47,241 nucleotides of DNA from Cruorifilaria tuberocauda. Its lineage: Eukaryota; Nematoda; Chromadorea; Rhabditida; Onchocercidae. A program made the translations under genes and the position numbers. The stretch spans positions 1 to 47,241 of the forward strand of contig JABVXU010000427.1 of assembly GCA_013365365.1 (NCBI GenBank), in the 5' to 3' direction. Shown piece after piece: positions 1 through 11,308 of the stretch (its first letter is position 1; each line of letters begins with the position of its first letter). The notes under the pieces are model-generated. The model was given only the letters and a program-made list of their open reading frames with translations. It did no database searches and was not told the origin of the DNA.

Positions 1-2688
1 GAAAAAGAAAAAGAGATAGAAGAGGAAAAAAAAAACTTTGATGTATTAATTTAATAAGATTTGAGTGAAAAACGAAAAAACTTGAATTTGAGAACTTAAT
101 TGAAAAAGTGCTTCAGATCCAGATATTTTTTGACCTAATAATTTCTTCAGGATAAGATAATAGAAATTTCCATCTCATTGTTATAATATATTATTTGTTT
201 TGAAATTATCGAATTCTTACTTAAGCAATGATAAATTATTTACTTGGCTTACATAATAACATTGATTTTCTTCGAGTGAACTCTGTTGGATGGAAAAAAA
301 ATTGATTGAGTAGTAGACTGGACTAAGTTTATGCGATTCGTAATTATAATAATTAATTGGGATTATGACAGTGCGGAAAAGTTTTCCGTTCACGTAGATT
401 GTTAAATGACAGCTATGCTAGTGAAATTACATTTTGCGATCATTTTAATTCATTACAAGATTATCTCTAACAATTTGTTGTGGCTTTTTCGCTCTTTCTT
501 TGTGTTTAAAATTAAAGTTTAATTTTAAATTCCATTTCAAATATGTTGTTTTATTCAGATATAATGAGAACTGTCCCATTTGCACAAAGCTTAGAGTGAC
601 TAGAACAGATACGAGAATACTCAAATATTGAAATAAGCTATTAAAAAATTTGAAATAATATAGGATTGATAAAATAAGGAAAAGGGAAAAAGAGCAGAGT
701 GGATACGGATGAGGAAGGGATAAAAATAAAGAAATGGGAAGAAGAAAAAAGGATGGATGACGTATCCATAACTGAAATAATTTCTCGACGAGAACAAATC
801 GACTATTAAACCAGCATTGAATTAACTATGGCATTTAAAAAAACTGCAGGGAAAGAAGGACATTGAGAAGATATGATATAATGTTAAATGAGTCGATATT
901 GATTTCTCTTCCTTATTTATCAAACTTTGGAAAAGAGAGATAAATTTTTGGAAATACGTTTTATCTGGAAATTTCATTTTTCTTTATGTTTATTATATTT
1001 TTTTTTCTTGATAAGTAGTTTTTTTTTTCTCTCTCTCTTTCTTCTTCTCATTATTCTCACTCTTTCTTTTTTAAGCATATATATTCAATTACAAAAAGTT
1101 AGATATATTGCTTGAATAGCTTATCAGATGTTTCAGATCGATTTTAATTAAAAAATCAAAGAGTTAATGAGGTACTTTCTTTAAGGAAATGATAAGCGTT
1201 GTAAATTTTCGCTTCAGTTTTTGCTTTATCTGGAAAGAGTTTTTGGTGAAAGTTGAATTTCGTTTGGAGTGGATTTCTTCTTAGACGCCATCAATGGATA
1301 ATAAAGTTGATCACTTGGTTACTTTGTTAGCTTGAAAGAATATATTTGAGATTATATGTTGAAATGTTAGAAGAAGAGATTCACTCTTGGACCACTGATA
1401 ATGAATTATCAAAGAATTGTCAGATATAAAAGATTGTTCTGAAATTCTGGTGAAATTGAAGAAAAAAATGATAATTAATTATATGATATATTCTTGATTA
1501 AATGAATTAGGTTTTTCACAAAGACGACCATAGGCAATTTAATTGACAATATTTCAGATAATAATTTCTGATAAACTTATATAAGATATTTTCATGTTTT
1601 AACATTTTTGTACTAGAAGATAATTTGGAGCTTTCGACAGTGAATTTAACAAGAAGCACTGGAGGATTCTGTTCAAAGTTCTAAATTCTTGCTAAAATAA
1701 AGTTTATCAAATAATGCAAAATATTTAAGGTTACATCAATGCCTTGGATAATATCCGGAATCTGTTCTCAGGTGTTTTTCTCGGTGAATAATTGGTTAGC
1801 AAGAATGTCATTGTGTAGAATAAAAAAATTTCGATAATAGTAGAACTCATTTCAAATTTAAATAATTTGAAATAAAGTTTGTCGCTCCAGCAAAACTTTG
1901 GACATTCGTTTTGTTGAAAGTAAATTAGCCATATAAATTTCCCATTATTTTTTTTTTATTTTCGAAAGAAATAAAAATTTTGTGAACATGAATTCGAATA
2001 TAATCAAAAGTGTCATATAACAAGTGATACGAAAAAAAAAGATTTATTGAAAATTTAAATTTATGGTTTTTATTTTGTAATAACTCTTACTCATTATCAG
2101 TGATATCGTATAAAAATCTCTCTCAGTTTTTGTTTAATAATTAGACTAATTTATGCGAGAAAGTTTAGTCTTTTAATGTCAGAGAAATTTAAAATTGATA
2201 AATTGCCTGTATTCGGATAATCCAACTAGTCTAAAGAATAATTTATGAGAACGACCAATTGTATCCGAATGTATCCAACCATTTAATAATTCGATAAATC
2301 TAACTCTGTAATAATTTATCTTATCAAGAATAAGCTTATAATGATTATAGATATTAAAATATTAAGTGTAATCGGTTTTTACTAAAAACAAATAATTTTA
2401 TTATTTAAAAATTTCTCACTGATAATTCAATCATCTGATTGCTGAAGAGATGAGAAGAATTTCTCGAAGATTTGATGATCATATTACATCTGTAAAACGA
2501 TATCTGCTAATAAAACTGATCTTTCTGCCTTTCCGGCTAATTCACATATTCGTAGCTCTGACACCTTTTTAGAAAAGAGTAAAGTTTAGAAATAATAAAA
2601 AATTATGTGAAATTGAGACTGTTAAGGAAGGAAAGAAAAAAAGAAAGGAAGAAAAAAAGATGGATTCTTATCAGCTACGTATAAGAAA

Positions 2689-2702
2689 GAGAGAGAGAGA
2701 GA
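2689..2702. repeat. (GA)n dinucleotide tract
   Basis: Seven GA units in a purine-rich stretch of the left intergenic region. Simple low-complexity sequence; no function is implied. Confidence 0.7.
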
Positions 2703-5700
2703 AAATGAAAAAAGAAAAAGGAAAATTTTGAAATATTGAAGTGTTTTGTAAGTAAATTTTTGTTTGCTTACAGTTATTTCTATGTTTATTTCCATCTTCT
2801 TACTTATTTTTGATTTCTGCTAAGAGTTTTCAAATACTTTTTACAATATTCTTAAGAAGTTTACTTGGAAAGTTTGTCTGTCCTTAAATGTATCCAATAG
2901 TATAGTTGAAATTTTGAAAAAGAGGAGAAGGAGAAATAAACTGAAAAAAGCATTCAAGCTACTATTTCGATTAAGCAGATAAGATCTTTTTGTTTCAATA
3001 AGTAATCAAAATGAAATGTTGCGGTCATTTGCTGTCAAGGAAAACCTGTTGCCATCGCAATGAATAAATGTGTAATAATGATACTTCGTCTTCTCATACA
3101 TTTTCCTCTTTTTCTACTTTTGTTTTCAGACTCATAATTATAAAAAAAGAAGCAATTAAAATAATAATGATGGTAATTAATAAGTTATTTAATAATCTAA
3201 ACCTTATAAGTTTCTATTGGGCTTTTTCGAATCGTTTTGCTATCTTTTATTTGTTGAATTTTATTTAAATTTAAATTAAATTTATTTTTGTGAAAAAAAA
3301 GTTAAAGAAACAGACAGAGAAAAGAAACATTTTAATTAACCCATTTCAATATACTCGTTTTTTTCTTCTTCAAAATTCAATTCCAATAAGTTAAAATGAA
3401 GGCAAATATTTAGTTCAGGAAATATCGGCAAATGCTCAAATATAGACAAGTTATATTATCATGCTGTTGGGCTTAATTGACGCATTCTTCTAGTATCAGA
3501 AATCATAAATTACTGTTAATTGATATTCAATTATTAATCATTCATTGCTTTTTTGGGTATTGGTCTATACGATATTGATGATGAAAATAGTTAGCAAGTA
3601 AACTGATTATTACTGATAAACTGAAATTTGTCTTATCACTTAATCCTTACTACTATTAAATACAAAATATCATTTATGCTGCTCACATTTATTGAGCCAC
3701 CAACCAGTAAAATACTTGGCATGCTCTAATTGTTTCTTTTTTTCAATTAGCGATCATTACAGAAGTGAAATCGAAAGTGCTTAGATATTATTAGTTAGCT
3801 AATTTATTATTAGATCATATCAACTTATTTCTAAACTTATAGAGAAGAGAAGGAGAAATAAAAATGCATTTAAAATTATTGAATTCTCTTTCTATTTCTT
3901 CTCATCATATTGTACTGAAAAACCTTATTGGCTATCATCAATCATGGATTTGCATAAATCGTCCTCGTCCTTTCCAGCCATTTCACTATCATATTGTTTT
4001 TTTTTCCTATTTTTGTTATAAATAAAAGCGAGAAGGAAAGGAAAAATTTTTCGAGCAAATTTTCAACCAACAAATGACTCAATCGTTTTTATGAACTCAT
4101 GCAAATATTTATTCATCTGATTATTTCCGATAATTTCTACATATAGAAAGGATCAAAATGAAGTGAAAAAAATTTCGAAAATTACATTTTTTGCGAGATA
4201 TTGCTGCAATTTGGTGGATTTTTTTGCTTCGTTCCTCAATTTAAAAAATTTAATTTTAAATTGGATGAAAAATTATCTGTCTGTAATTTTTGAACTGGTA
4301 GTGACACTGTTCACCCTTTCCATTTTCTTTTTTTTCACATTTAATATTAAAAAATTTATGATTTTAAAAAGAGTTGAGAAAGTTTGTGATGAAACTGAAG
4401 AAATGAATCAGATATGAGCATTGTCATCATTTTTGTGATGATAACCAGAAGATGATAATTTATTTAATGCCTCATCGACAATAGTAAAAGAAGACATAAA
4501 ATTAAGTGCAAATGTTAAATTATATTACGGTAGCAAAATTCCTAATAAAGAAAGATTTAAAATATGAATACGTTTAAACGTCAGTATACAAATGTTATCA
4601 TTATTGTTGGTAATATTAAAAAGGTAAAAAAAAATCTGGTCGTCGTTTCTATCGTTAACAGTGCAAAAAAAGATTTTTAGAATTGATATTGAAAAATTCC
4701 TTGCAAATCTGTAATTTTCAGCATAGTAAATGTATTGTCGAAACTATTGCAACAACTTTAAAAAAATTCGAAATATCCTGGATAATTAAATATAAAGTTA
4801 AAATTTATTATGCTGACAATAGCAGCCTGAAAAAGACTGGATAAATTTTAGTTATTTAATAAATTTATTCTATCACTGATTATAACTCTCAACTTACATC
4901 GAAATACCAATAGCAAACATTATTCGAAAGAAACGTGCAAAAGAAAAATTTTTAATTTAATATATCAATTTACTATTGTATGATTTGATCTCGAAAAGCA
5001 GATGAATTTTTGATAAGTGATAGAGCTGTTCTGAAGAAAGTCATTCCTGAACCTTTTGTAAGAGACAGGAAACAGTAAAGATTTTCGCTGATTCACACTG
5101 AATGTGGTAGAAGGAAATTAGTCAGGTCATATTTATCAATTTATACATACAGGTATTTAATTTTAAAAAATTAATTAAATATTTATGACTGTTTTAACTT
5201 CAAAATTTTCCTACTCTTCACGAACTAAAAAGAATGATTTGTCAATTTTTTTTTTTATTACAATAAAGAATGCAATATTTAAAAGAGTTCGAATTTTCGA
5301 AATTTCCAGTAATTTTGAAATAACGCAATAATTGCTGTATTTTTTTTAATGAAAAATTGAGATAATCAAAACAATTCTCTGATACGAAAACAAAAAAATT
5401 TAGCGGAATGATTTTATGGCTAATATTTCAACTTTTCTGTTCTTCAAAAAACTGTAATACGATTTATGTGATTTAGCAAATGTTATATCCTCATATATGT
5501 TGTAATATATTATAAAATATCTATGACTGTAGCTTAATGAATAAATACTGGTACGATAAATTACATTTTATTTGGATTGAAAAATGAAAAATGAAATGTA
5601 TGTGAAAGAATAGTAATGACTAATGGTTGACAGTTTATGATTGATGATAAAGAATTAGAAAGTTGATATATGGTTATTTTAATTCTGACAACTTGGCATA

Positions 5701-7292
5701 TAAATGAAAGTTTGACTAGTCATATCAGACAAAGTTTATGAAAAAATAATCAATTTATTTTCCATCAATACTCATAATTATTTTGATAATATTTTCGAAA
5801 AATTAATACTTCATCTAACCTTATTTGAATTGTTAAAATAGGAATAAGTAGAAGAAAAAATGGTTGAAATTTTCAATGAAATATTAAAAAAAGCGTTACG
5901 AAAAATGCACTGCAAGAAGTGCTAATGTCTTCTTCCATTCTTTTCTGATATTATCATTTTAATAAATATGAAAAGCATTTAAACTTCAAACTAATTCCAA
6001 TTAAAATGCTATGAAACGAAGAGAAGATTTCGAAGTGAAAATTACCTTCCGTGTTCCAATCTCGCCATTACTCTTCTCATCGTGTTAGAAAAAATTTTTT
6101 GATGACGAAGTTTGAAATATTAAGTGAAATTAAATGGAATTGGAATTAAAATCATACTCTATTTCAAATCAATCATTGGAAATGGTCTGATTTTTCTCAA
6201 AATGACAAAAGTAATGGCATAATAAAAGGATTTAATTTGAGTTCCAAATTGTTAATCTATTTGAATCTGTTACAAATTTCGTATTACATTAATTCCAATT
6301 AACTTCCAATTTCTCAAAAAATATTCGAGTTTTTTTAAAATTTTATTTTTATCCATTCAACTATAATCTCAAAAAAAAGTTACAGAAATTTTTCACAGAC
6401 TTAATCGTCGACAATTAACTCGATACATGAAATATGATAAACCAAAAATGAAGTTGAATCTTTTTAAAAGAAATAAATGAGCGATATTTTTCAAATGTAG
6501 CACATTTTTTTCACAAAGAGAGAGAGAGAAAGAAGAGAACAGTTTGTACAAATTTCAAATACAAAAAGAGACTTTTTGTAATTAAAAAATAAAATGAAGT
6601 TTCCAGATAAAAATTAGCTGAAAATTTCGAAAAAAAATAGAAAGGAAGAACGACAGTTTTAAAAATAAACTAATAGAACAAATTTAAATTCAAGTATATA
6701 CTACGAAACCATATTTAATTCATTAAATGAGCAAAAAGAAACAATTGAAAGGTCGAGGTTAAGATCAAGGTTATCATTTAATTCTATTGTACAATAATCA
6801 GATAATAATAATATACGGTTGATAAAATGTTACAATTTTTAGGAAAAAGAAAATGATGGAAACTGAAAAAAAGGAAAAAGAAGCAAAAGACAGTTTTCTT
6901 CGAGCAATGAACTCTAATGATAGTGTAATTAATCGGCAAATATTTCACGACTTGTCAACAATGAAGTTAAAATTATTTGCTGAAATTTGATATTCTTAAA
7001 TTCTATCACAATTTAGAAGCCTTTTTAGAAAAGAAGAAAAAAAAAGAGCCAAATAATGATTGAAATAAATCGTTTTAATTTTGTAATATTTCGCGTGTTT
7101 TATTTCTACAAAATATGTTATTGATAATAGCTTAACAATTGCTTCTCATTTAATTTCATTCTGCAAAGAAAAGTTGTAATTATTTGAACAAGCTTTATTG
7201 ACAAGTAAGACAAAAAAAGGTGCAAGATTAAAACAATTTGGAATGCATTATGGTAAAGGATTTCCACTCTTATGATTGTGTAAAGCATTAAA

Positions 7293-7517
7293 TTACTGAT
7301 AATGATCTGATAAGATAGGCATATAAAAGAGGAAATGAATATTAATTAAACTGATGATGTGTGACCTGTTTGTTGTGTTCAACTTGCTAATCGGCAAGCT
7401 ATTTTTGAATTTCACAAATAATTCTCTATCTAAAAAGGAAGTAAAAAAATCACGGTAAAAATCACGGAAATCCCACCTTTTTAGCCTTTTCGACTGCTTT
7501 AGAATATTTCTTGCCAT
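7293..7517 (-). CDS. Uncertain small ORF, 74 residues
   Basis: This is a single open frame with an ATG start (MARNILKQSKRLKRW...). The product would be basic at the N-terminus and hydrophobic near the C-terminus; I recognise no family. It carries a near-repeat RDFYRDFF caused by a short direct repeat in the DNA. An AATAAA signal lies on the same strand about 95 bases past the stop (plus-strand TTTATT at 7194-7199). No good trans-splice acceptor sits directly upstream of the ATG. In this AT-rich region a frame of this length could be chance, so it is kept only as a candidate. Confidence 0.18.
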   Translation of the reverse strand: MARNILKQSKRLKRWDFRDFYRDFFTSFLDRELFVKFKNSLPISKLNTTNRSHIISLINIHFLFYMPILSDHYQ

Positions 7518-8357
7518 TTATTGATTGATTAATGAATATTAAATTATAAATAAAGATGATTTGGTCTTAAAAAAAATTTTATTCTATTTATTGTACACAA
7601 AAGAATAAAGTAAAAGAAGTGAAGGTGACATAATTTCATTTCTATGAAATGAATGTAATAATTACACCTGAATGGAATATTGATAAGGATACGAGATTCA
7701 ATCATCGGTGAAATATATTTTTAAAAAGCATAAATTATAAACTATATAAGCCATGCAATAATTCTTTCATATTTTGGAAGCATAGCTAATTTAAAACTGG
7801 TTCAGTTAAGAAGCTAATTCTGCTTTTTCTCATTTTATTCGAAGCTTGAATTAAAGTGTAATATACGATAATATCATAACGTCCAATGATATTTGTTTAA
7901 ATAGCTGAATCTTCAATTATGTCTGATCCATGATGATTATAATCCATAACGTAAGAGTTATGCAAAATTGAATCATCATAAGAGAATTTTTTCTCGAATT
8001 TTAAAATTTATAGACTTGATCGCATTATCTAAGAACAATCTGTTACTTTCATGTAAGAAAATATGAAGACATGACCGAAAGGTGTATATTACAGAAGATT
8101 TATTCGTGCTTAAACGATTTCCGATGTTTTCACGTGTTTATTTAAACAAATAAAAGAAAAGAAAAAAGGAAGGAAAATTCTCTCAGTGAATGAATAGATA
8201 TAAAATAAATTAAATATTGATTAAATGATGATAAATTTGAATAGTTTTACTTTCCAACTTATTATAATTTATAAATTTGAACGATCGATATCTTTTCATG
8301 ATGACGCATATATAGCTTAAATTATACTTTTTCTTCTGTATTTGCATTTTGTTTTTT

Positions 8358-8359
8358 AG
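8358..8359 (+). other. Putative spliced-leader acceptor of the small peptide gene
   Basis: A run of six T followed by AG (GTTTTTTAG) ends 11 bases before the ATG at 8371. No upstream exon is visible, so this is read as a trans-splice acceptor rather than a cis intron end. Confidence 0.45.
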
Positions 8360-8370
8360 AAAATTTTTAA

Positions 8371-10612
8371 ATGATCAATTTATTCCTTTGTTTAACACTG
8401 CTGTTTTTGCTGTTTGAATTTTTAATTTGTTCTGGTGAGTAATTTCAAATTCCTGTCTTAGCCAATTGATTGTTATATACGGAAGGATTGGAAAATACTG
8501 ATAACATTCATTATTATGCGTAATTGGAATGACGGCAGTTCCATCTTAAATCAAAAAAAAAAAAAAAAACATCATTAGATTCAGTAATTAAACTGCTTTC
8601 GATAATTTATGTAATCTTCTTGAGTTTAATTTAATCAGCGAACAAAGATTAGTTTATAGTTTGAATGAAATTTCCGAGAATATGTTCATTCCATTTCACT
8701 GTTATCCGGTTTCGCTCTTGCCTTGTTTTTCAATTTCTTGACAATAAGTAAGTATCCAGAAAAAGTAAAGGTAAGAGAAAATGAATAAGAACAGAAAGAT
8801 TTAAGCAATATTTTTTTTTTAAAAAAAATGCAATTATTTTTCGTCGCAATAGCTTTACTTTATAATTATACCCTAAAATTCAATTAGATGATTAATGATT
8901 AATGATTTATACAGTTATGAAAACCTTTTCTAAATATCTTTTACGTATTGAAATAATTTTGAAATGGTCGTTCATAGCACCTGAAATTCACCCCTATTAA
9001 CCTGATGGGAAAATGTATAATGCATTCTAAGATCCATCAATATTTAATAATTAATTAATTGCATACAATTTTGTATGAAATTATAAGCGATAATACATTA
9101 ATTTATTTCTCATTTTTCCGCCACTTTCATTCATATCTTGCAATTTCTCATTCCTGAGGTACATTAGGAACAGAACAACACAATAATTATCCAGATTTTT
9201 ATAAAATTAGTTCAAATTTAAATTTCATTTACAATTCATTATTTTTCATTTCCCAGTTATTGATTTATCAGTATTCCCCTAATGATATTCTCCTCAAGAT
9301 CCTGATTTTCTGAATGATATTCAAAACCTCGGAACATATTTTTTCCCAGTGCTTGACACACGTAGATTAGTTCGAAATTTGTCCTAGTACCAAAAAAATT
9401 GATCTTTTATTTATGTACATGTTCCCATTTCATTTAAATTTTGTAGCCTTCTCTACTTTTTTTTTTAAAAAAATTACGAAAAATATTGCACCGGAAAATC
9501 CCGATAGCAAATACTATTTATGCTTCAAGATTAAACTGTTCATGAAGACTGCATACTCAAAAAACAAGAACAAAATTTTAAGATGATTGTCGATGCTTCT
9601 TATGCATTTCAATGATCAAAAACATTTTCTTCTCTCTCTCGCACTTTCCCTGTCCCTCTCTCTGTCTTTCTTTCGGAGGAACAATTTTTACAGGGTTATT
9701 TTAAAATAAAGTGGATATACAAGTGCATGGGATTTTTGGAAAAAAGAGAGAGGGAAGTGAAAGGAAAAAAGAAAGAGAAATGGAGAAATGAAGGAGGAAA
9801 ATCAATAGAAAATGCCCGGTAAAAAAGTTTTTGGAGGATATTTGATTGGATGAAAAGTACTCGCCTAAAATCCAAATCGCTTCAGAGCAGATGATCCATT
9901 TTTGAAACAATTGAATGATGAACAATTTTTATAAATTATGACTTCATCCCAATTTCTTTTTTTTTCTCTTTTCAAGGATTAATTTATTCATTTTCTCTTC
10001 TCTTATTCCTCTCTTTTTTTTCACAAATCTCATCCTTTCATGTTTGTCTTATTTAAAGATAATTCTGTAAAAGTTGTTCTTTTAGGTTATCATGAAAAAA
10101 TAGATTTTCCCTTTCATTTTTTTTTAAGGGGAAAAAGTGTATTTCTTAAAAATTATTGTTAGATATAATTATTTAATTATTCTTCCCTTTCTTCCGTTTT
10201 AATTTACCTTTCCATGCTAAGTAAACAGACTTTCTTCCGTTTCAATTTACCTTTCTATGCTAAGTAAACAGACTAAAAGGTATAACGTGGACATGATTGA
10301 TCTCTTGACTGTACAATACAATTGAATACAATTGAAGAGGGAATTCAATAAATCTAAAATACATGAATATATTCGAGATGGTTCGAGAATAACGTAATCT
10401 TTTCAAAACGATGCAATTTAATTAGGATGATTTCAGGGCAAGATAAACTAAAACCGTGTAATACTAAACGTTTTAATGATCATTATACCGGAAAAATGGG
10501 AAGAATACCAGGCCACCTTGCAACAGCGCATAAGTAAGTTAATATAGAAAGTTAATGTATCACTTTCTTATTTTTCAGTTTTTGCATTTCAAGCTCAAAA
10601 AACGTCCAATAG
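8371..10612 (+). CDS. Probable small secreted peptide precursor (64 residues, 3 exons)
   Basis: Exons: 8371-8434, 10437-10533, 10579-10612. Exon 1 encodes a start and a strong signal peptide (MINLFLCLTLLFLLF...) and ends at a consensus GTGAGT donor, phase 1. Exon 2 has a TTTCAG acceptor and GTAAGT donor, and its only usable frame is the one exon 1 sets. Exon 3 has a TTTTTCAG acceptor and a short tail to TAG. AATAAA follows 67 bases after the stop. The predicted mature peptide begins QDKLKPC (a likely pyroglutamate start). It has two cysteines, near residues 29 and 56, that could form one disulfide, a dibasic KR at 32-33, and GK and GR pairs that could be processing sites. I do not recognise the family; a hormone, neuropeptide or excretory-secretory peptide are all possible. 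The 2-kb first intron could hide another exon. Confidence 0.5.
8553..8569. repeat. Poly(A) tract
   Basis: A 17-base A run inside the first intron of the small peptide gene. No target-site duplication or retroposon body was seen next to it. Confidence 0.8.
10188..10273. repeat. Tandem duplication, 2 x 43 bp
   Basis: Two head-to-tail copies, 10188-10230 and 10231-10273, differ at only two positions (both T/C). They lie in the first intron of the small peptide gene, about 160 bases before its second exon. Confidence 0.9.
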
Positions 10613-10678
10613 CCATATAAATTGAATTTGCAAATCTTACCACAATGAAGTGTGAAATCAAATTTCATTTCCATATTC

Positions 10679-10684
10679 AATAAA
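10679..10684 (+). other. Polyadenylation signal AATAAA, small peptide gene
   Basis: A canonical AATAAA 67 bases after the TAG at 10610-10612, a normal spacing for a nematode 3' UTR. It supports the gene model ending there. Confidence 0.5.
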
Positions 10685-11286
10685 ATATAAAAGGAACTTT
10701 TCTTAGATGTCCATGCAATCAGTTAACAAACAAGAATAAAGTTTTAATTTCCAAATACTTTAAAGAATTTCAGAGTATTTCATGTTGCAGAATATGCAGT
10801 GAAACACTATTGAGAATAAAATGCAATTGGAAGAAAAAAATTACATCAAACTAGTAACCGCAAAAAAAGGAAAACAAAAATTGGATTACGTGAAGTTTGG
10901 AATACTGAAGAATTTTAAACTGTCGGATTCTTGAAACGAATGATTGGTCGTTGTTGAGAGATGAACGCAGAAATTGTTTTCTTCCTTATGTCTTCTGGCT
11001 AGAGTTCAAGGTGAACAAGCTATTCCTCGTGATTCGGGTCCGACCCGTGTTGATTGGTAAATTCAGTTGCAAGTCAGTGATGGCAAATTCAGAAATGATA
11101 ATCCATAGATTTCAGTAGAAATCTATCAGAGAGAATCTTCCAATGAATCTGATTATCCACGGAATTTTTATTTATGTGTTTGTTTCATACGCTGAATTAC
11201 TTTTTTCTCTCTTCAAATAATAAACACTTGTTTAGGAAGCATTACTCTCGAAAATCCTGGAATAGAGATGTACTTCTCCATCTTTT

Positions 11287-11288
11287 AG
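11287..11288 (+). other. Putative spliced-leader acceptor of phosphorylase kinase beta
   Basis: TCTTTTAG ends 20 bases before the ATG at 11309, with no coding exon visible upstream. It is consistent with trans-splicing of the leader to this mRNA, although a 5' UTR intron is also possible. Confidence 0.4.
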
Positions 11289-11308
11289 GAGAGTGATTTC
11301 ACGATCAA

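Larger units (their letters stand above)
1..8357. other. AT-rich intergenic region
   Basis: I see no convincing multi-exon gene here. The stretch is dominated by A/T runs, with a short (GA)n tract at 2689-2702, another purine run near 6519-6536, and polypyrimidine near 1020-1070. A few open frames stand out weakly and are discussed as findings: a possible terminal exon at 559-631 (+), a short membrane-type ORF at 4265-4417 (+), and a minus-strand ORF at 7293-7517. No tRNA, rRNA, spliced-leader RNA or transposase was recognised by eye. Confidence 0.6.

Noticed and set aside
3011..3067. Short Cys-rich frame MKCCGHLLSRKTCCHRNE
   Set aside because: Only 18 codons, no signal peptide, no splice sites and no polyadenylation signal nearby; probably chance.
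3925..4062. Minus-strand frame ending MAGKDEDDLCKSMIDDSQ, resembling a membrane protein tail
   Set aside because: An in-frame stop at 4063-4065 cuts the hydrophobic part short and there is no good acceptor to join an upstream exon.
9701..9925. Hydrophobic minus-strand ORF of 74 codons
   Set aside because: It derives from purine/pyrimidine low-complexity sequence inside the first intron of the small peptide gene and shows no protein-like features.
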